This document shows, piece after piece, positions 53,286-64,000 of a stretch of 64,000 nt of DNA (positions are counted from its first letter, which is position 1; the number at the start of each line of letters is the position of its first letter). The stretch is from Eunapius fragilis (taxonomy: Eukaryota; Porifera; Demospongiae; Spongillida; Spongillidae). The position numbers and the translations under genes are program-made. A model generated the notes under the pieces. That model saw nothing but the letters and a program-made list of their open reading frames with translations, made no database searches and was not told the DNA's origin. The stretch is taken from NCBI GenBank assembly GCA_963681505.1, contig OY811971.1, positions 19,540,369 to 19,604,368 on the forward strand. Reading direction: 5' to 3'.

Positions 53286-53539
53286 AAACACAATACACAG
53301 CAATACTGCCACCAAAGCTATAGGCACACCATTGCCGCTGAGGCTAGGATACAGGCTAATCCCCTGATACATCCCTTTAGCTACATCCAAATTCAATTTG
53401 TACAGCAATCACATCTGTGTTAAGGAACTTACCTTTGAAAAGGGCTGAACTGGATTACCAGTGAATAACGACAAGGCTTTAAGGCTTCTTATTGCTGAAC
53501 AAGCTGTTCCGATAGCGGTAATGCTAATCACTCCAACAC

Positions 53540-54953
53540 AGATGGTGCCCACCCTCTAGCATGGGTGTGTAGCAAAGGCCAAAAGGGGACTGGCTCTCAT
53601 GGAGGTACAACTAGTGTCCCATGAGCTTTACAATGCTCCGCATGTCTGAGTACTCGTGGCACTAGCATCAGTGGTGGACACCACCAGTTGTTTTCATTAC
53701 ACCAGTCTACATCCACTGCTTCTGAACCCGGGCGTGCATATCGGGAATTGAAACGATCGACCTGTGCATTATAGCTTGTAGCAAATCTGTCCACTGTGTG
53801 TGGGGCCCCATTTTTCATCCAATCATTTGTACACTTCCGGGTAAATATACCAATCTCATCATAATTGATAATACGATTAAAAGGTAATCTGCAATCTGAT
53901 TTTTCTCCCATGAAACCTACTCTGGCTCCAACCTGATATTATGGCCTACACATGCTTTGAACACCTTCAAGGCCTCTACTTGCAATGGGGTTTGCAACTA
54001 CCCACTTTCAGAATTCGAACAACGATTTGATTATCCGTAAACCAATGCACTCTCAAGACATCAACACTCCTCCCACAGCTACAGGCTCTCTCTTAGTTGA
54101 GCTCTGTTTAGCTTCATCTGGTAACCAGTTACCTTGGGCAATATGCATACCATGCTCCACTGTATACTCCCCCATACCCCCCATACCCCCATACGCTGTA
54201 TACCCCCATACCTTGTATACCCCCATACTCTGTATACCCCCCATACCCTGTATACCCCCCATACACTGTATACCCCCCCATACCCTCTATACCCCCCCAT
54301 ACCCTCTATACCCCCATACCCTGAATACCCCCGTACTCGGTATACCCCCCAAACCCTGTATACCCCCCAAACCCTGTATACCCCCCCCCCCCCCCAATAC
54401 CCTGTATACCCCCAATACCCTGTATGCTCCCTCTCCCCCCATACCCTGTATCGTTTGTATCAGAATGCACACATCTGAGTGCGGAGGGGCTATGCCATAT
54501 AGGCTGTGAGTTATACTTCTGTAGGCACTCCGCCCAAAATAGCAACCCATCTTCTGCTTCATTTGTCACTGCTAGAAAATCACACCATGCACATGCAATC
54601 CTGGTCTCGAATACTGAATACTATGCTCGAGTCATAAACCTGGCAACTGGATATAAGGTTAGACTCATAGATATGATCTTACCAATCAGAACCTTGCTCT
54701 GAGGGAAGTTTGCTTAACTGCCACTGCTTTAAGAACACTGATCATCTTAGTAGGCACAGAAATGCATCCTGCCCCAGATCCAAGGCCACTCTGGCTTATG
54801 TGTGGCTGCCCAAACTGATTTGGCTTCATTACATACCCACCCTGCTTTTGCCAATGCGTCCTTTACCCAATTACTAGCTGTATTGGCTTCAGTTTCATTT
54901 TTCAGGGCACATACCCCCACATCCAAATACACCATTACCTTAAGCTGTGCCAT
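53540..54953 (-). pseudogene. DIRS-like retroelement, reverse transcriptase end and RNase H, broken
   Basis: Minus frames in order: a reverse-transcriptase tail VMVYLDVGVCALKNE (YLDD altered to YLDV) and NWVKDALAKAGWVCNEAKSV at 54950-54760; a connection piece SMSLTLYPVARFMTR at about 54670; an RNase H start HIAQGNWLPDEAKQSSTKRE at about 54140; and VDRFATSYNAQVDRFNSRYA, NNWWCPPLMLVPRVLRHAEH, GTLVVPP, then a TGA, then FWPLLHTHA to 53540. This order and the RFNSR..NNW..PP pattern are those of DIRS/Ngaro elements, which integrate with a tyrosine recombinase instead of a DDE integrase. No recombinase gene was found. A C-rich minisatellite splits the RNase H region. Confidence 0.8.
54165..54450. 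repeat. CCCATACCCTGTATA minisatellite
   Basis: About 17 copies of a 15-18-bp unit with C-runs of 4-7 and one run of 17 C (54377-54393), inside the decayed RNase H region. ORFs of Tyr/Pro or Gly/Val repeats on both strands are artefacts. Confidence 0.93.
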
Positions 54954-55286
54954 AGCTTAACTAATGGACGCATCATCTTTGTAAACACATAAGGTGCTGA
55001 CGACAACCAAAAACGCAACACCACAAATACAGCACCCTCCCCATGTAAACCCTAAGTACTTATGCTGCTTCTGTGCCACATCTGCACATCAATGTAGTGG
55101 TAGCCAGACTTCAAATCAAATGAAAACATCCACCCACCAGGTTCAAATCACATCATCACTACACACAAGTCCTCATATTTGAACATCTGTTTCCATAGCA
55201 ACCTGTTCACATGTCTTAGATTTACTACCAGCCTCTTTTACCCAGATTAATTGGTTACTACCGATTCCCCAGCAACCAATACATGC
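54954..55286. other. Decayed DIRS interior, no readable domain
   Basis: Lies between the gag zinc-knuckle piece and the reverse-transcriptase tail of the minus-strand element; the rest of the reverse transcriptase is missing, so a deletion is likely. Confidence 0.4.
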
Positions 55287-55640
55287 TCAGAATTCATCAA
55301 GGGATACACACTCCCTGCGGCCACCTTTGGACACTGTCGCCAGCATCCCCACATTCAATGCAGGTACCAGATGGGAACCGTGGAGCAGGCTTTGGCAGAG
55401 GTCCAGCACCTTTTGTAGTCTCCATGCTCTTAACTGGGAACAACTACGGCATTCCGTAAGCCACAGGTGGCTTAGCTCCAAAGTCCTCTGCGTTTGGCCT
55501 CTTTTAGCTTCCTCTTTTTTGCGAGCTTTTTTCCGCCTTTCCCTCTGCCTTTTCCATCCTCTCATCCTGCAAGTCATCGGCTAGGTTGTCCACCTTATAT
55601 GCCTCTACAATCGCCCAGGCGTCCTCCAACCGATCTGCCA
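55287..55640 (-). pseudogene. DIRS-like gag, C-terminal half
   Basis: Minus frames read KVIKLADRLEDAWAIVEAYK, DDLQDERMEKAEGKAEK and, after stops and a shift, a decayed zinc knuckle TCIECGDAGDSVQRWP in which the His and last Cys are replaced. A pyrimidine-AG (TTGTTGCAG) borders its start. It is the continuation of the gag piece at 56756-56990, from which a Penelope-like fragment separates it. Confidence 0.6.
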
Positions 55641-55929
55641 GTTTGATTACTTTCTGTCTGCAACAAAAAAGCCGTACCTACTTCGCACGGGATGGGAAGT
55701 GGGGAGGGTATACACAGAGATACAGGTGATTTGGGTAAGCCTTTGTCAAAATAAGTTTGTAAAAACAAAAGGTCGTGGCTACGGGTCACGTACCGTCTTT
55801 GACGTTTGCCCTTGGGCTCGTCTGTGGAGATAACAGTAGTACGTATGTTGGTAGAAGATGGAAAAAGTTTGATAGATACAATGTGAATATGGCAAATAGG
55901 AATATAAGGTTCGAGCGGGAGGAGGGGTA

Positions 55930-56755
55930 CTTATCAAGTGACGTTTACGCACAGGTTCTCTCTGGTTTGCGGCAAATATATTTCGGCGTATGAGGCCTTC
56001 TTCAGTGCCCGGTCAAGAATGCGCGGTGGTACAAATTTTGTGTTATATATACGTGTGTGCGAGTATGGCATGAATTTAGCAGGTGTGTGCGTGAATTTGG
56101 CGAGTGTGCGCGTGCAGCTGCAATTTCTACATATAGATTGTTCTAGCTTCAGGCTGTAATATTTGCTGGAGGTGTTTGATCTTTGATGGAAGAAGGTTGG
56201 CGGGTTGTCGATCATGCCGAGGGTGGGGCTCAGTGTTAATAGCAGAACTGTGAATAAAGAATAATTAATAAACAATAATAATTAAAATGGTGGTGGAACA
56301 AAAGCACGGGAGTCGTTTCCTTTTGAGGTTGGTGTTCTAGGATGAAATGAGAACAAAAAATGATAAGAGTGTACTTAGGTACGTTGGCGGTGATGTGTAG
56401 GATTATACGAAGACTGATTTCAGACCATATGGAATGGTTGTATTTAGTTTCTCGATCCAAAATTCTTCTCTGTTCCGAAGTTGATCAGGGGGTACTATTT
56501 CGACAGGGATAAAGGTGAAGTTAAACTGTCGGTGTTTGTCAAAATGAAGATATAGGTGTTGTCTTGGGGTGGCATTTTTAGCGTTGAATTTGTTACGATG
56601 ATGTCTAAGTCTGGCTCGAATAGGTGTAGATGTTTGGCCAACATATTGTACTTGGCAGATGTTGCATTGGATGACATAAATGAGATTTCTTGAATCGCAT
56701 GAAAATCTATTGCGTAGACAATACTTTTGTTTTGTATTGTTCTACACAGCACAAT
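55930..56755 (-). mobile_element. Penelope-like retroelement 3' end (GIY-YIG nuclease)
   Basis: The minus strand carries the GIY-YIG endonuclease domain of Penelope-like elements: LIYVIQCNICQVQYVGQTST, PIRARLRHHRNKFNAKNATP, QHLYLHFDKHRQFNF, and REEFWIEKLNTTIPYGLKSV to a TAA near 56402. YVI..QYVGQT is the GIY-YIG pair, with the following Arg and the Glu of EEFWIEKL. The nuclease nicks target DNA for priming. Downstream about 400 bp includes a hammerhead-like motif near 55975-56005. The reverse transcriptase part is absent; the fragment sits inside the DIRS gag gene. Confidence 0.8.
55975..56005 (-). ncRNA. Degenerate hammerhead-ribozyme-like motif
   Basis: On the minus strand CTGAAGAAGGCCTCATACGC continuing CGAAATATA: a CTGA(T/A)GA box, a GGC/GCC stem with a 7-base loop, and GAAA. 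One core base (U4 position) differs from the consensus. Penelope-like elements are known to carry hammerhead motifs in their ends, so the position fits. Confidence 0.4.
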
Positions 56756-56990
56756 CGAGTAGCACCTTCGCACTGGTGGAGGTTGTTTCAACCTTCTTTA
56801 TTGCCGCCGCTGCTGCCTGGACCTTGTCTGCGACCTGGTCATCAAATTTATGTTGGAGCTCGTTGCCTTTCCTCCGGAACGGGTAGCTCTCTTTTCGCGC
56901 GTTTCTTTCACTGCACTCAGCCACCTCCTCTTGACCCTGCTGAACACTGAATTGTTCCTCTTGCATCTTGCGCATCCCTTCTAGGATCAT
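56756..56990 (-). pseudogene. DIRS-like gag, N-terminal half
   Basis: The frame from ATG 56990 is a charged helix (MILEGMRKMQEEQFSVQQGQ, then FRRKGNELQHKFDDQVADKV), as in the gag-like ORF1 of DIRS elements. It ends near 56756 where the Penelope-like fragment begins. Confidence 0.6.
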
Positions 56991-57366
56991 GTTGACAGCA
57001 GATGTCGATGCGTCCTCTCTACTCTACTCTCTGATTTCACTTGCTCTAGTTTCGCTATCATTCATTTCTGAAAAGTTCGCAGCATGTGCACAAACACGTC
57101 GAATAGTGTGACTAAGCTTGAAAAGGCCTGCATGCACCCGGCTGGGGTATACAAATGGGCTCGCATGGGTGAAGGAACTTCACTTTTAACACCACCTTCT
57201 AACTCATTGATGACATACCCAAGCCAGCACGAGCTGTCATATGCCACTGTGACATATCCAATAGCGACAGGTGGTGGAGTGCAAGAAGTAGCATGTTTGA
57301 AACTCTCCTTCCCCGAGGCTTTGCTTCTTTTGGCGCATAAAATCAGCCTGCATCTTGGCTATTAGG
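56991..57366. other. No recognised feature
   Basis: Possibly the 5' region of the DIRS-like element; the overlapping ORFs on both strands show no motif. Confidence 0.3.
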
Positions 57367-57717
57367 TCATGGAGTTGCAGTTTCTCCATCATCTAGCTGA
57401 ACTCTTCCAAGAACTTGTTTACACCTTGGACTTTCAGTTGACCTGTCTGTGTTTGTCCACTGCCTGTACTCTACCTTGTCCACATCGTTGTCATCAACTA
57501 TTGCCTGCAGCTCAGCACAGAATTGTTCATCACCTGGACATTCCGAGCAGGTGCCCAAGCAACAATCTAAGCTTAGTAGGTTGCATTGCATGTTAGCCAG
57601 ACAATGGCGATAGTGCTTAATGTCCCCATTGCATAGCTTCTCTAGTTTGCTTCCCACCATCGTCAGTTTAGCATTCTGGTGAATCTGATTCACACAGACA
57701 ATGTGTGTGTGTGCCAC
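57367..57717 (-). pseudogene. Cys-rich fragment of an uncharacterised element protein
   Basis: The frame has HCLANMQCNLLSLDCCLGTC, SECPGDEQFCAELQ and VDKVEYRQWTNTDR. The CxxC followed by a YxxWxxxDR motif recurs, as I recall, in the same loosely defined group of transposon-derived animal proteins as the GKDVCNSHF fragments at 23191 and 61763. No further exons join. Confidence 0.4.
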
Positions 57718-58689
57718 TGGTTTAGGAGGTATGGAATCAATAGGTCACACGCCAAGAAGGTGTTCCCCTCCACCCTCCTTCCTCCCATCTCCACCCCTCC
57801 TAATGGTCATAACCTCACGTGCAGGTATAACAAGCCTCCATCACCCCACACATAACCACAGTTGTTGTTACCTCCGTGTGTTTATGTGTACATGTCCTTT
57901 ATAATAATAATTATATTGAAAATCACTTTAAATTAAAGATGCATGCATAATGAAACCATCTACCCATGCAGGGGTGGTACAGGCTCTTCAACTGCAACAC
58001 TATAGACCAGCCCCTGTGCACACTGTTGCTAGGTGTAGGTGTGAGGTCCCCAGCACCACCTCATTTTTTTGATTGCCAGGGGTCAAATGAGACGACTCTA
58101 AGTTATTTTGTATCCCCCACTACCATCACCACTAGTACTCGAAGGCTGAACATTTTTTCAGCTGATGGTTCTTCTACAATTAGATGCACATAGTCAGACG
58201 CTAAGCTAAGAATGAAGTCTCCAACATCAGTAGGCCAGAAGACTCTGGGAGAATTCACATCTTAGCCATATTCCTTGAGGCAGCAGCTGTATAATAATTG
58301 ATGGCTATAGATTTATTGCACACCATATACGCATAATTTCACCTGGAACATATGTTCAATCTCTCTTGCAGACAATCGTCCACCTTGTGTTCATATTCTC
58401 AATTGTCACTTACCAGGATCACTGTCTCCCCCCCCCCCCCCCCCCCTCCCATTTACATGTGCGTACGTAGTCTAAATAATCTATGCTGATCACTGGAGCA
58501 CAATGGAGGCCCTACTGCAGTAGGGGTGGATACAGGATTTTAGGATACCAGTAAGGCTTAACGAAGGTGACCTTACATGTACCGGTCAAAGTGCACTTTA
58601 ACTATGTGCTTCCAGACCCAATGTGTGGGTTGTCAGAAGGACAGATGCATGTGCTGCCTTTATTTGTGGATGCCATCTTCTATGTTGGC
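57718..58689. repeat. Unique sequence with a 20-C run at 58427-58446
   Basis: No gene supported. Short plus ORFs at 57701 and 57966 are without motif. Confidence 0.4.
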
Positions 58690-61440
58690 AAGGGAACCAA
58701 CAGATCACTCCAGCACCTGAGAAATGCATGTGACCACATTGACTAGTGTTACTTTATCTGTAGCAATGACCTCGTTGATATTCCAGTGCATGCTTAGTCT
58801 CCCCTTTCGCCACATGACTAAATACTATACAAAAAAATGCACGAAGTTCTATTCGTTACAAGCACAGACACACATACGCACAAGATGCCACATGCCCAGT
58901 TGCGATATCATTGTGCAGCGTCATAGTATAGGACACAAAAAAGGTTACGTTTCGTATTGTTAGCACGCCATATGTATGATTGTATAGTTTCAAACTACGC
59001 TGGTATACACGGAGTTAAAACGATCGACGGTATCAATTATCGTGTATGAATCCGTTTACGTCTGTACGTATCGTTTCAATTGTGCGCATCGTATCTACGC
59101 TTACGTACGTGTGTTATACTTCTGGAATCAAGCGCAGAGGAAATAAACTATCACAACGTTGTTAGATTGGTTGCCGTTCGATTTGGAGAGACTTACTTTC
59201 TTTTTCTGAAGACTTCAGAACGCATCGCGACAACTAAAGCGACTCACTACGAACGTGGCGCACAAACGCAACGGTAGCGTGCAGCCAGGTAATGCAAACG
59301 ATGTAATGCGTGTACGCAATCAACACCCATCAACACACCTTACAGACGCAATTTGTACTTCGTATAATAGGCTGTAGTCAACACGGCGCAACGATCGTTT
59401 TATGTAAACGGAACGTAACCTTTTTCGTGTTTCCTACTGTAAGTGCATAATATCAATGGAAAAACTATATGTTCATACCGTTGGTTGACTTTATCTGTAG
59501 TACTCTTTCAATGGCGCGCCTCGTTGATATTCCAATGTATGCTTAGACTCCCCTTATCGCACTCTTTTCATCCAGCGACCATCTACCAGTACCGTTGCCT
59601 TCTAGCAGCCCATTTTTTTTCTGGCTCTGCTTGATGCTTTTCACGTTCAGTGGTCCGTTCTTTTCTGGCTCTCTGTTCAACATGTAGGCCGATTATATTT
59701 TGTTTTATACGGTTGTAGACCGTATACATTAAATTACATCACTTGCTATTGTTTGGTTATGACAAAATTCTTCCTATGAAGCATGTACTAACGATTGATG
59801 TTATTTTTTGCACTTCTGCTTCTTCCTTCAATAGAGAAAACTAAACCTCCCAACGCCATATGCTCCGCCATGCATATATTCACAATCTGTCAATATTGGT
59901 GCAGTGTCCGTTATGCATGCCACCAGCACTAAATCACATTCTGTACACAAAGTATACCACATACTGCCAGCACATGAGCAGGGGCCAGCTCTTAATTTTG
60001 CCTATATTTAGAGGAAGTGGGCCCACAGCTCCTATTAAAAGGGAAAAACTGAGTTCAGGTCTGCTCAATGAATAATTTATTAATATGCATTTTCCATTCA
60101 TGCCACATGCCTCTTCAGTTACACACCTGCGAACTCCCATCGTGTAAACGTACATCTCCTTGCTCATAGGACGAAAAAAGTGGGGTTAGCTCTGCCAGTG
60201 GCTGTGCACAATACGCCTAGTCTAAGAGTGATCCTTACACGCATTCCCCAACCTTGTGTCTAAGCTCAGATGCGCAAACACGATGACTCATTGTACAGAA
60301 CATGTGCTGTCCCTCACCTGACATCTACAGCTACATATTCGCATACACACACCCCTTACCATCTTTATCGATCTACATGCTTACATGTATGCTTGGTGCA
60401 CAACACATGCATGTACTCCATATTCTGCTGGGAGCATATTTTCAGTCTAATTTGTTCCTCAAACGACAGAAAATTGGATATCTGTTCTTTTGGAATGGCA
60501 AGGGCTCAATGCGTGGAGTGGAGCATTCATACACTTCATCTCCTTCATGTTCATCTGAACTATGAGCAATGGCTGCTCATCTGTAACATCAGGTTTAAAA
60601 AACCTGTCTTACTGAAACTCCAAAAATGTGTCCTTTGTACTTCCTCTCTTCTGCCGTTTTTTTTTGTATGTAACCTAATGTAATCTACTCGTAGCTGCTC
60701 ATATGTTGGCAGTATGTATACATAGTGTAACAATGGTATCGGCAATACACATAACAGGACCACATGCCTGGATCAAGAGTGCCTAGCACATGAACATGCC
60801 TACATATAAAAAATAGGTGCGGATGAGTGTTCTGGAATGTTCAATCATTCACGTATTCATTAATACCTTGTAGGTGACAAGACATGCAACTCTTAGATAA
60901 CATTCTCCCTGTAGCTGTTTACTTTGTCTATGTAAATCCAGCTTGGTACCTGTCAGTTCGGTGCCAGTTCCTTGCTGTATTGATTTTGGAGTTCATGAGT
61001 TTAACATCTCCTGTGACTGCATAGGAAGATAAAATTTTTGAGATGTCTAATTCTTAGATACTCAAAATGGCAATAAAAGCATTGCTCTTTTCATGTCCTT
61101 TGTGCTCTTCCGTCAATTTCTTTAGCTCTTCCTAGCTGTTGATGTGTTGGCAGTTGTATACATAGTGTAACAATGATATCTGCAATACACATAACAGGAC
61201 CACATGCCTGGATCAAGAGTGCCTAGCACATGAACAAGCCTACATATAAAATATGAGTGTTCTGGAATGTTCTATCATTCACGTATTCATTAATACCTTG
61301 TAGGTGACAAGACATGCAACTGTTACACACCTTCCCTCTGTCGCTGTTTACTTTGTCTATGTAAATCCAGCTTGGTACCTGTCAGTATGGTTCCAGTTCC
61401 TTGCTGGATTGATTTTGGAGTTTATGAGTTCAACATCTCC
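58690..61440. repeat. Element mosaic, copy 2 of the unit at 21421-23190
   Basis: Same order of blocks as copy 1, but with a 516-bp MITE inserted (58924-59439), unique sequence at 59775-60240, and the GTAACCTAATGTAATC segment present twice (60665 and 61125) with about 100 bp between. Confidence 0.8.
58924..59439. mobile_element. 516-bp MITE with ends like the 5-kb ISL2EU-like element
   Basis: The left end TAGTATAGGACACAAAAAAGGTTACG pairs with the right end, which read inward is CAGTAGGAAACACGAAAAAG continuing GTTACGTTCCGT. Copy 1 of the surrounding repeat (about 21688-21700, CATGTAGTAAGTGC) lacks it, giving an empty site and a TA duplication. The right end aligns without gaps to the 5-kb element end: CAGTAG, (A/C)GAAAAA, GGT and CGTTCCGT in the same spacing. 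No ORF. Probably mobilised by a related transposase. Confidence 0.8.
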
Positions 61441-62060
61441 TGCGACTACATCATCTTCACACATGATTTTCACCTCCTGAGGTGCCTCTTTTTGTACAAC
61501 TGGCTCCAATTTATTATTAAAGATAGAAACCCAGCATTGTCAGTGTTACATAGTGATTGTGAATTCAAATTGCGAAATTTTACTCTACAATCCCTAAAAT
61601 AAACACCTGGATTTTCAAATGGGTCTTGGTCGTAGGAATCAAATGATGCTGGGATCATGTTTATTACGTATGATGGTACACTTTGTCCAAGTATGATCTG
61701 AGGGGTTTGAGAATCCAGATTATCATAACAAGCATCCAAATAGGAATAGGTTACAATGCCCTTCATTGGGGGGAATCTTTGCTGCCATGAATGGAGAATA
61801 GTGCCTTGTTTTCACAAGGTATTTTTAACAAGTTGCTTTGGAGATTATCCTTTTCTCCCACCATGTCCCACCATGTCCCTTCTGCAATACAGGCTTCAAT
61901 TCTGGCTTGTTGGTGAGTAGTGTGTGAATTGCACACATCTTTTCCAGCTGCAGCTTCATTGTGATAATAAGCAGCAAGTGTCATGCGCCCATGCATTAGC
62001 AACTTGATATAAGTACATTTTGTTGTCCCTGCCAGCCAAATTCTTCCCTTAGGTAGATAT
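61441..62060 (-). pseudogene. Decayed element-encoded protein, copy 2
   Basis: Minus frames carry YYHNEAAAGKDVCNSHTTHQ, ARIEACIAEGTWWD, MKGIVTYSYLDACYDNLDSQ and DPFENPGVYF, the counterpart of 23191-23740. Substitutions between copies are mostly conservative, while indels shift the frame in both. Confidence 0.5.
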
Positions 62061-62790
62061 CATTTTTGAGATGTCTAATTTCCCTCTTCCTCCACTCTCA
62101 ATACTCAAAATGCCAATAAAAGTATTGCTCTTTTCATGTGCTGTACAGTCCACAAAGTCTACTCTAACCATCATTAAGAGAGGCATCATTTTCGCTTGTA
62201 GCATTCATATTTACCATGCTCAACTTTTGCCTGTGCATCTCTTTTCTTTGCCATCGTACTCTACATCACACTCTACAAACTTAATGCTTTTCCAAAGTCC
62301 CTTTTTAAGACTCTTCAAGTTCCTCTTCTGACACTTCTCAAACTCCTGAGTATCTTTACTATTTCCAGTCTCTGTGCTCATAGTAGGGGCTTTGCTATTT
62401 TCATCGTCTGTTTTTCTCCCATTCTGTGGCTATTCTTATTGCTAGTTACAGATACTGTTTTAGGGGTTCTACTGATGTTCTCTGCAGCCTTCAACTTCTG
62501 GGTTTCTCCTCTCTTTATGAGGCAGCTTTCCGTGAACACCCTTCCCTCCCCATGGATTTTTAGGGCATGTTTGATTTTTTTTTTCCCTCACTCTTTTCAT
62601 TTCTACTTTGTATTTCCTTTTCTGTATTCATTCTGTCTTCCTCCCACATACAAATTACTTCTTCATTTTTACTGTCTTCTATTTGCTTTTCTACTTCATA
62701 CATTTCCTCTTTTGCTTTTTTTTAAAGTTTCAGGAAGTGTTCCTTACAGTAGGCAAACAACAATGAATGGCTTCTGAGTGATTTATGTGC
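62061..62790 (-). pseudogene. Charged coding remnant upstream of the decayed protein
   Basis: The minus strand is rich in Glu/Lys codons in one frame, with YEVEKQIEDSKNEEVICMWE and EIQSRNEKSEGKKKSNMP before a stop; further stops follow. It may be an N-terminal exon of the protein at 61441. The T/C-rich plus ORFs are shadows. Confidence 0.3.
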
Positions 62791-63907
62791 TATGTCAGAA
62801 GTGTCAGGAGTGTCAGCAAAGCAGCTGCCTTCGCCTGCGACATCTATTATAGTTTTGACAAGTTGGGCGTATTAGCGTGGTTATAAATACATTTACATGT
62901 AACCAGAGGTCCAAGATGCATGTGCAATAAATAAGGAAACGCTGTAGATGTAATCTTCAACGTACCTGTTACGGCACAAAATGTCCTGGCATCTAAGGCA
63001 CAACTCACATCTAACATTTCATATATATATATATAGCCATTGGACATGCAAGATAATCATCATCCAGGCCCACATGCGCTCATGCTCTTTTCCTCTGATT
63101 TTATGATAGCGAGCATTTCAGGGTTCATTTACAAAGTTTCCTTCTCATCTCAAGGAGAAAAGGACAAAATAGGGGCAGTTTGATGTGGCAAAGAAGCTAG
63201 ATATACAGTGTATGTTTGATGTTGGTGGAAGCACGTTGCGCTGGCTCAGACACTAACAAAGGTCAGCGAGCTATACATATTCACGTGCTTGTTACTAGCA
63301 AGCTTTTTCTGTTACACGGGCATTGTGTGCTCGATTGGCGTGCGCAGCCTAGCACGTCTATTGATTTACACAGCATCTCCTCCTTTAACTTCCATAGGCT
63401 CACCAGGAATGCATGTCCCCATGCCATGGTGTATACCAGCTCCATACATGATAAGTGAATGTAGATTGAGATTTAAAGGTTATCAATACCATATAGATAA
63501 CACATTCCCACTTGTACAGCAATGCCTACCTGGTAAAGTGAGGAAGATAGTTTTATCATCTCAGTATTAAGGGTTCCATGATTATTCACACAGATACGCA
63601 GACATGGGTCAGAAATTATATTTGTCATTTACAATTTTGCATAATCACGGCCTTTTACGTAAATGACAGCAATTGCACGAATGCAACTTTAGTTTATCCC
63701 AAGTTTGCATTTACAATCCAATAATTCAAATGCCAGAAATATGGAATGAATGAAGTGCTATTTCACAGTTCAAGGTGTTAATGTGAGCCCTTCCCTGCCC
63801 TTGAAAATTGTAGCATTTTATGCGCAGGGAGAATCATATTATTCTAATGTAATTGCTACTTCCAGAGTGATGTACATTAATGCTTCGTACGTACTGCCTT
63901 GGTCCTT
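62791..63907. other. No recognised feature
   Basis: Contains a short TATATATATA run at 63023 and two overlapping plus ORFs at 63216-63570 without known motif or splice support. Confidence 0.35.
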
Positions 63908-64000
63908 TTCAATTCCAATAACATCTTCTCTCTCTTCTCTCCTTCGCTATCACCTTCTTTATCAATGTCCTTGGTCTTCTAATCACTGTCTTCGGCCAAC
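63908..64000 (-). repeat. Second copy of the sequence upstream of the gag region
   Basis: TTCCAATAACATCTTCTCTC through CTAATCACTGTCTTCGGCCA matches 24594-24680. It runs off the window end. Confidence 0.85.

Noticed and set aside
54053..54569. Tyr/Pro and Gly/Tyr ORFs
   Set aside because: C-rich minisatellite frames inside a decayed DIRS RNase H region.

Overview
The window is animal genomic DNA and behaves like a compact invertebrate genome. Introns are about 50-70 bp with GT..AG ends, genes are multi-exon, and there are metazoan families (BEN domain, ADAM protease with HELGHTFGLEHD, Ras, a ZRSR2-like splicing factor). The mobile elements are typical of early-branching animals: Ginger, ISL2EU/IS4EU-like, hAT, piggyBac, Ty3/gypsy, DIRS and Penelope. 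A sponge is my best guess, from short introns and repeat style, but nothing here proves the species. No rRNA, intact tRNA or CRISPR array was seen. Most long ORFs are frames through minisatellites or shadows.

Layout. 1-15.4 kb: a satellite-rich stretch with a BEN-domain gene on the minus strand (1339-2330), possible upstream exons at 7.6-8.2 kb, a 167-bp satellite with alternating dimers (3030-4675), two AT-rich arrays of a TTCTTATAAGAA-type word, several palindromic repeat elements, and a 21/24-bp minisatellite (10.7-11.65 kb). 15.4-19.4 kb: a 460-bp G-rich MITE, two copies of a ZRSR2-like exon followed by GTGTGTACTATGTGGAG-type minisatellites, and a ZNF862-like zinc-finger fragment. 19.4-25 kb: decayed element coding sequence including a Ty3/gypsy gag region. 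25.2-32.5 kb: a tandem ~0.9-1.1-kb repeat, one unit of which carries a Ras exon fragment and another of which is split by a 3.86-kb Ginger element. 32.5-34.3 kb: a broken piggyBac transposase with a zinc-finger fragment inside it. 34.7-39.7 kb: a 5.0-kb ISL2EU-like transposon, the best preserved element. 40.8-45.3 kb: a deleted Ty3/gypsy LTR element, a decayed probable DDE gene, and a hAT remnant containing a 142-bp MITE. 45.9-47.4 kb: a broken ADAM gene. 49.6-53.3 kb: a second copy of the 16-18 kb block with a 0.77-kb polypurine tract and a 25-bp minisatellite. 53.5-57 kb: a DIRS-like retroelement (minus) split by a Penelope-like 3' end. 57.3-64 kb: a second copy of the 21.4-24.7 kb element mosaic, carrying a 516-bp MITE whose ends resemble those of the 5-kb transposon.

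Main results. Two DNA transposons are defined to the base by inverted ends and target duplications. For the Ginger element and the 516-bp MITE, related copies in the same window show the empty site. The ISL2EU-like element encodes a SWIM/YqaJ-nuclease/PHD protein and a converging DDE_4 transposase, and also holds a Tc1-type helix-turn-helix fragment. Host-gene content is small: the BEN gene is the only reasonably complete candidate; ADAM, ZRSR2-like and Ras sequences are broken or partial.
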